10,220 bases of DNA, taken from positions 1-10,220 of the forward strand of contig CALDLG010000226.1 in assembly GCA_937910785.1 (NCBI GenBank), given 5' to 3'. Below are positions 6,550 to 10,220 of this stretch, one piece after another. The stretch is from an uncultured Lachnospiraceae bacterium (GTDB taxonomy: Bacteria > Bacillota > Clostridia > Lachnospirales > Lachnospiraceae). Each line of letters starts with the position of its first letter. Position 1 is the first letter of the stretch. The translations under genes and the position numbers were made by a program. The notes beneath the pieces are model-generated. The model was given only the letters and a program-made list of their open reading frames with translations. It was not told the DNA's origin and searched no databases.

Positions 6550-7491
6550 TCATTCACCGAGCATTTCTCCCGCCTGTATCTGATAACCGCGTAAAAATGC
6601 CTGTACTTCCATTCTCTTTTTTCCTTCCAGCTGAACCTGTGTAATTTTCAGAATGCCGTCGCCCGTCCGGATATAGAGAGCATCCTCTTCCACTTTCACG
6701 ACCGTTCCCGCAGGCGCCTTCTCCGCCTCCATCTTTTCTTCCGCAATCTCGCTTTCCCATATTTTCAGGGTTTTCCCATGCAGGAAAGTATAGGTCCCCG
6801 GCCAGGAATTCAATCCGCGCACCATCCGCTCGATCACCGCCGCGTTCTGCCGCCAGTCGATTTTTCCCATCGATTTATGGAGCCGCTTCGCATAGCAGGA
6901 CTCTTCGTCATTCTGCTTCTCCGGAACAAGCTCCCCGGCCTCCAGCTTTCGCAGCGCTTCCACAATCAGCTTCGCGCCCTCCTTCGCAAGCTTGTCATGC
7001 AGGCTGTCCCCCGTCTCCTTTTCATCGATCGGCAGGACGCTTCGTAACAGCATATCGCCCGTATCGACTCCTTTATCCATCTGCATAATCGTAACGCCGG
7101 TCTCTTTTTCGCCGTCCAGAATCACACGCTGAATCGGCGCCGCTCCACGGTATTTTGGTAAAAGAGAGGCATGAATATTAAGACATCCATAGCGCGGCAT
7201 CGAAAGAATCTCTTCGGTGAGAATCTGCCCGAAGGCCGCTACGACAAACACATCCGCCTCGAACCCCCGCAGCGTTTCCACCGCTTCCGGCGTCCTGAGC
7301 TTCACGGGCTGAAAAACCGGAATACCATGCTGCAGCGCACAGATTTTGACCGGCGTCATCTGCATTTCCTTGCCGCGGCCTTTCGGTTTATCCGGCTGGG
7401 TAACGACCGCCGTAATCTGATGTCCTGCCCCGATGATCGCCCGAAGCGCTTCCACCGCATAATCCGGCGTTCCCATATATACAATTTTCAT
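6550..7491 (-). CDS. fmt: Methionyl-tRNA formyltransferase
   Basis: Fmt transfers a formyl group from 10-formyltetrahydrofolate to Met-tRNAfMet, making the initiator for bacterial translation. It has 313 residues, the family's usual size. The N-terminal Rossmann domain starts MKIVYMGTPDYAVEAL. The folate-site residues are Asn105 and His107 in NIHASLLPKYRGAAPIQ (105-121), plus Asp143 in VDTGDM, matching Asn106/His108/Asp144 of the E. coli enzyme. The loop QPDKPKGRGK (32-41) corresponds to the tRNA acceptor-arm loop. The C-terminal OB-like tRNA-binding domain runs from ~205, with GLNSWPGTYT at 226-235. The frame extends to a GTG at 7503, but AGAGGTGG covers that codon and is 8 bases from the ATG at 7491, which also matches the conserved family N-terminus. 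It follows def by 49 bases, the standard pairing with peptide deformylase. Confidence 0.97.
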   Translation of the reverse strand: MKIVYMGTPDYAVEALRAIIGAGHQITAVVTQPDKPKGRGKEMQMTPVKICALQHGIPVFQPVKLRTPEAVETLRGFEADVFVVAAFGQILTEEILSMPRYGCLNIHASLLPKYRGAAPIQRVILDGEKETGVTIMQMDKGVDTGDMLLRSVLPIDEKETGDSLHDKLAKEGAKLIVEALRKLEAGELVPEKQNDEESCYAKRLHKSMGKIDWRQNAAVIERMVRGLNSWPGTYTFLHGKTLKIWESEIAEEKMEAEKAPAGTVVKVEEDALYIRTGDGILKITQVQLEGKKRMEVQAFLRGYQIQAGEMLGE

Positions 7492-7499
7492 ATGAATTA

Positions 7500-7507
7500 C
7501 CACCTCT
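7500..7507 (-). promoter_or_regulatory. Ribosome binding site that fixes the fmt start
   Basis: The minus strand reads AGAGGTGG, ending 8 bases before the ATG at 7491. It overlaps the alternative upstream GTG codon, which makes a start there unlikely. Confidence 0.7.
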
Positions 7508-7540
7508 TTCTCCCGGCCTCAGAACTCTGGCCGTATCTTC

Positions 7541-8035
7541 CTACTCATCCTCTTCATCCTCTACATCATCCACATCCTGCAGAGGCCCCTCTACCTTTTC
7601 CACATAGATATGCCCATCCAGATGATCCATCTCATGCTGCATGGCCCGTGCAAGCAGCTCCGTACCCTCAATTTCAAAAGGCTCCAGATTTTCATCATAG
7701 GCAAGCAGCTTCACGTAATTGGCTCTTGTTACGCGCCCGGTCTTGCCCGGCACGCTCAGACAGCCTTCATAGCCGGTCTGCTCACCGCTTGTTTCAAGCA
7801 CTTTGGGATTAATCAGCAGGATCGGGTCCTCTCCCGTCACGTCTATCACAACGATCCGTTTCAGAATACCAACCTGTGGCGCGGCAAGTCCGACGCCGTT
7901 TGCTTCATATAAGGTATCAAACATATCGTCGATCAGCTCCTGTACGCGCGGCGTAATCTCCTTCACTTCCTTACATGGTTTTTTCAGTACGGAATCCCCA
8001 AACGCTCCCCATTCCCTGATTTTTCTGATTGCCAT
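7541..8035 (-). CDS. def: Peptide deformylase
   Basis: This Fe2+/Zn2+ hydrolase removes the formyl group from the N-terminal methionine of new proteins, reversing the mark placed by the Fmt product encoded just downstream. It has 164 residues. All three deformylase motifs are present: motif 1 GVGLAAPQVG (47-56), motif 2 EGCLSVP (90-96, metal ligand Cys92) and motif 3 QHEMDHLDG (133-141, ligands His134 and His138, catalytic Glu135). The compact length and motif spacing fit the type 1 group, found in Gram-negatives and many clostridia, rather than the longer type 2 of bacilli. The C-terminus ends in an acidic tail (residues 154-164, nine of eleven Asp/Glu). The ATG at 8035 has AAGGA 9 bases upstream, 30 bases after the priA stop. 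Confidence 0.97.
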   Translation of the reverse strand: MAIRKIREWGAFGDSVLKKPCKEVKEITPRVQELIDDMFDTLYEANGVGLAAPQVGILKRIVVIDVTGEDPILLINPKVLETSGEQTGYEGCLSVPGKTGRVTRANYVKLLAYDENLEPFEIEGTELLARAMQHEMDHLDGHIYVEKVEGPLQDVDDVEDEEDE

Positions 8036-8065
8036 TTTCTTTTTTCCTTTCTGTCATCTTTTCTG

Positions 8066-10220
8066 TTAATAAGTATTCATCGGATCAAAATCGAACTGAA
8101 TATTCACCTTTTTATAATCCTGTTCCTTTGCGTATGCCTCCAGCATATCCTTAACCCTGACAAGCCTTTCATAATCAGGATGCTTTAAATACAGGGTATG
8201 TCTGTACTGATCATTAATTCTGGAAACGGCAGCCTTCGCCGGTCCGATCATATACAGCTTCCCGTCCGCCCCGAACCTCTCCCTGATCAGACGGGCGAAA
8301 GCTTCCAGCACACCGCTTCCCCGTTCCTCCTCTCCGGAAATAACGAGCACCGCCAGCATATGTGCCGCTGGCGGATACTGCAGCAATTCTCTGTATACGA
8401 TCTCCTCCTCATAAAAACTCTCATAATCCTGATTGGCCGCATGGACGATGCTGTAGTGCTCCGGCTGATAAGTCTGGATCACCACCTCGCCCGGCCGCTC
8501 TCCCCGGCCTGCCCGGCCGGCTGCCTGCGTCAGCAGCTGAAAGGTCCGCTCTCCTGCCCGGTAATCATTCTGGTTCAACGACAGATCCGCCGCAAGAATA
8601 CCGACAAGCGTCACATTCGGGAAATCGTGTCCCTTTACGATCATCTGCGTGCCCACCAGAATGTCGGCTTTTCCATCCGCAAAAGCCGACAGGATTTTCT
8701 CATAGCTTTCTCTGTTTCTGGTAGAATCCGCGTCCATCCGCAGCACCCGCGCCCCCGGAAATTCCCTGTACACGGCTTCCTCAATCTGCTCTGTTCCCGC
8801 CTTAAAACCAAGCAGATATCCGGAGCCGCAGGAAGGACACAGCTTCGGCCTTTTTTCCGCATATCCGCAGTAATGGCAGACGAGCATGCCATTTCGGTGT
8901 TCCGATAAGGAAACGTCACAATGCGGGCATTTCATCACATGCCCGCAGGCCCGGCAGGAAATAAATCCCGCATAGCCCCTTCTGTTCAGAAAGAGCATGC
9001 AGTGCTCCCCCGCCGCAAGCCGCTGTTCCATCAGCGCCTTTAACTTTCGGCTGAAAATGGAACGATTTCCTTCTTTCAATTCTTCCCGTAAATCTACGGT
9101 ATATACCTGCGGCAGCATACCGCCCGTCAGACGTCTTTTCAGCTGATAATATTTATATTCTCCCGCCGCTGCCCGGTAGCTTGCTTCCATCGAGGGCGTT
9201 GCGGAACCAAGCACTACGCTTGCGCCCTTGAGCGCCGCGATCCGGCCTGCCGTTTCCCTCGCATGGTATTTCGGCATGGATTCGCTCTTATAGCTGTTCT
9301 CATGCTCTTCGTCAATGATAATAACGCCCAGATTCGGAAAAGGCGTGAACAGCGCCGAACGTGGGCCGATCATGACATCCAGCTCTCCCCGTCTGGCCCG
9401 CTCTGTCTGATCATATTTTTCTCCCATGGACAGGGTGGAATTTATGACAGAAACCCGGTCTCCGAATCGTTTATAAAAACGAAGCAGCGTCTGATAAGTC
9501 AGCGCAATCTCCGGAATCAGCATAATGGCCTGCTTTCCCAGCGCGATCATCTGCTCAATAATGCCCAGATAGACTTCTGTTTTGCCGCTTCCGGTGATCC
9601 CGTGAATCAGGCAGGTTCCCGGCCGGCCGGCCCGGTAATCTTTCATGACATCCTCTATAATAAAACGCTGCTCCTCACTCAGCTCTCTGGCCGCTTCCCT
9701 TTCGGAAGTCCGTTTTACCGGATTGCGATAATAGCTCTCCGTCTCGATCGCAATCAGTCCCTGTTTCTCCAGACTGTTCAATGTCGGCGCCGCAACATTC
9801 AGTTTTTCCCGCAGCAGCGAATAGGGCAGTATTTCTTCCTCCAGCAGAGCGTTCAGAACTCTGACCTTCGCAGTCTGATGCTTTCCTGTGCATTCCACGA
9901 TCTGCCTTTCGATCTCTTCCCTGCCGCAGAGCCTTGTGATCTTCTTTCTCTCCGGCTGTTTCATCTTCTTCCTGACCGGAAGCACTGTTTTTAAGGCCAT
10001 GATCATCGTGGAGCCATAATGGCTCTTCATCCAGTAAGCGGTCTGGATCAGATCACTTTCTACCGTCGTTCCCTTTTCGTCAATCCCCTGTATTTCCTTT
10101 AATTTCTCCGGCGGATAATTCGCCACTTCGGACAGCTCAACCACATATCCCGTCATATCCTTGTTTCCCTGGCCGAAAGGAACATGCACCCGGACACCGG
10201 GCAGCACCTTTCCAAGCAGC
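8066..10220 (-). CDS. priA: Replication restart helicase PriA (5' end missing)
   Basis: PriA is a 3'-5' superfamily 2 DNA helicase that recognises stalled forks and reloads the replisome. At least 717 codons are present. The frame is open to the right edge, so roughly the first 30 residues are outside; a GTG at 10207 is internal to the protein, not its start. The N-terminal 3'-DNA-binding segment includes LPGVRVHVPFGQ. Counting from that GTG, the Walker A motif is GITGSGKT (203-210), motif II is DEEH (299-302), followed by the PriA-type NSYKSESMPKYHARE. Motif III is GSATPS (334-339) and motif VI is QAAGRAGRG (561-569). Eight cysteines (418, 421, 427, 430, 444, 447, 457, 460) form the two zinc sites inserted in the helicase core. 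The C-terminal domain ends FDFDPMNTY, as in other PriA proteins. It is the most upstream gene seen. Confidence 0.97.
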   Translation of the reverse strand, partial: LLGKVLPGVRVHVPFGQGNKDMTGYVVELSEVANYPPEKLKEIQGIDEKGTTVESDLIQTAYWMKSHYGSTMIMALKTVLPVRKKMKQPERKKITRLCGREEIERQIVECTGKHQTAKVRVLNALLEEEILPYSLLREKLNVAAPTLNSLEKQGLIAIETESYYRNPVKRTSEREAARELSEEQRFIIEDVMKDYRAGRPGTCLIHGITGSGKTEVYLGIIEQMIALGKQAIMLIPEIALTYQTLLRFYKRFGDRVSVINSTLSMGEKYDQTERARRGELDVMIGPRSALFTPFPNLGVIIIDEEHENSYKSESMPKYHARETAGRIAALKGASVVLGSATPSMEASYRAAAGEYKYYQLKRRLTGGMLPQVYTVDLREELKEGNRSIFSRKLKALMEQRLAAGEHCMLFLNRRGYAGFISCRACGHVMKCPHCDVSLSEHRNGMLVCHYCGYAEKRPKLCPSCGSGYLLGFKAGTEQIEEAVYREFPGARVLRMDADSTRNRESYEKILSAFADGKADILVGTQMIVKGHDFPNVTLVGILAADLSLNQNDYRAGERTFQLLTQAAGRAGRGERPGEVVIQTYQPEHYSIVHAANQDYESFYEEEIVYRELLQYPPAAHMLAVLVISGEEERGSGVLEAFARLIRERFGADGKLYMIGPAKAAVSRINDQYRHTLYLKHPDYERLVRVKDMLEAYAKEQDYKKVNIQFDFDPMNTY

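Noticed and set aside
7514..7533. Hairpin CGGCC/GGCCG with a 10-base loop between def and fmt
   Set aside because: The stem is only 5 bp and there is no T-run after it on the minus strand, so it is not a terminator. It is too weak to call a regulatory structure by eye.
10205..10207. GTG as the priA start
   Set aside because: The frame stays open to the window edge with PriA-like residues (LLGK) before it, and known PriA proteins have about 30 more residues upstream of this segment.

Overview
The window is a dense run of nine co-directional genes, all on the minus strand. Two are cut by the window edges. In transcription order (high to low coordinates) they are priA (5' end missing) - def - fmt - yugP-like zinc metallopeptidase - rsmB - rlmN - PP2C phosphatase (prpC/stp) - prkC (PASTA Ser/Thr kinase) - rsgA (3' end missing). 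This order, the PASTA kinase and the AGGAGG-type ribosome binding sites indicate a Firmicute. The yugP-like gene between fmt and rsmB, together with roughly 50% GC, makes a clostridial lineage such as Lachnospiraceae most likely. That taxonomic call is an inference from gene order and protein style; no search was run.

Layout. From 10220 to 8066 lies the replication-restart helicase PriA. From 8035 to 7491 come peptide deformylase and then the Fmt gene, which form the formylation/deformylation pair of translation initiation. A membrane zinc metallopeptidase (6525-5806) follows. Next are two RNA methyltransferases: RsmB (16S rRNA m5C) and RlmN (23S rRNA/tRNA m2A radical SAM). Then come the PP2C phosphatase and the PrkC kinase, which overlap by 8 bases. 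Last is RsgA, the small-subunit assembly GTPase, of which 122 residues are present.

Intergenic gaps are 6 to 52 bases. No terminator, promoter-sized gap, RNA gene, repeat array or mobile element is visible. The genes probably form one operon, or part of a larger one, combining translation initiation, ribosome modification and assembly, and a reversible Ser/Thr phosphorylation switch that senses the cell wall. In Bacillus subtilis the same block (priA-def-fmt-rsmB-rlmN-prpC-prkC-rsgA) is known, and RsgA/CpgA is a reported PrkC substrate, so the neighbourhood is functionally coherent.

I found no undescribed system. The most unusual features are within PrkC: a 44-residue, almost purely acidic juxtamembrane tract, and an unassigned threonine-rich domain after the PASTA repeats. 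Several genes have longer possible 5' extensions, and I set the starts from Shine-Dalgarno spacing.
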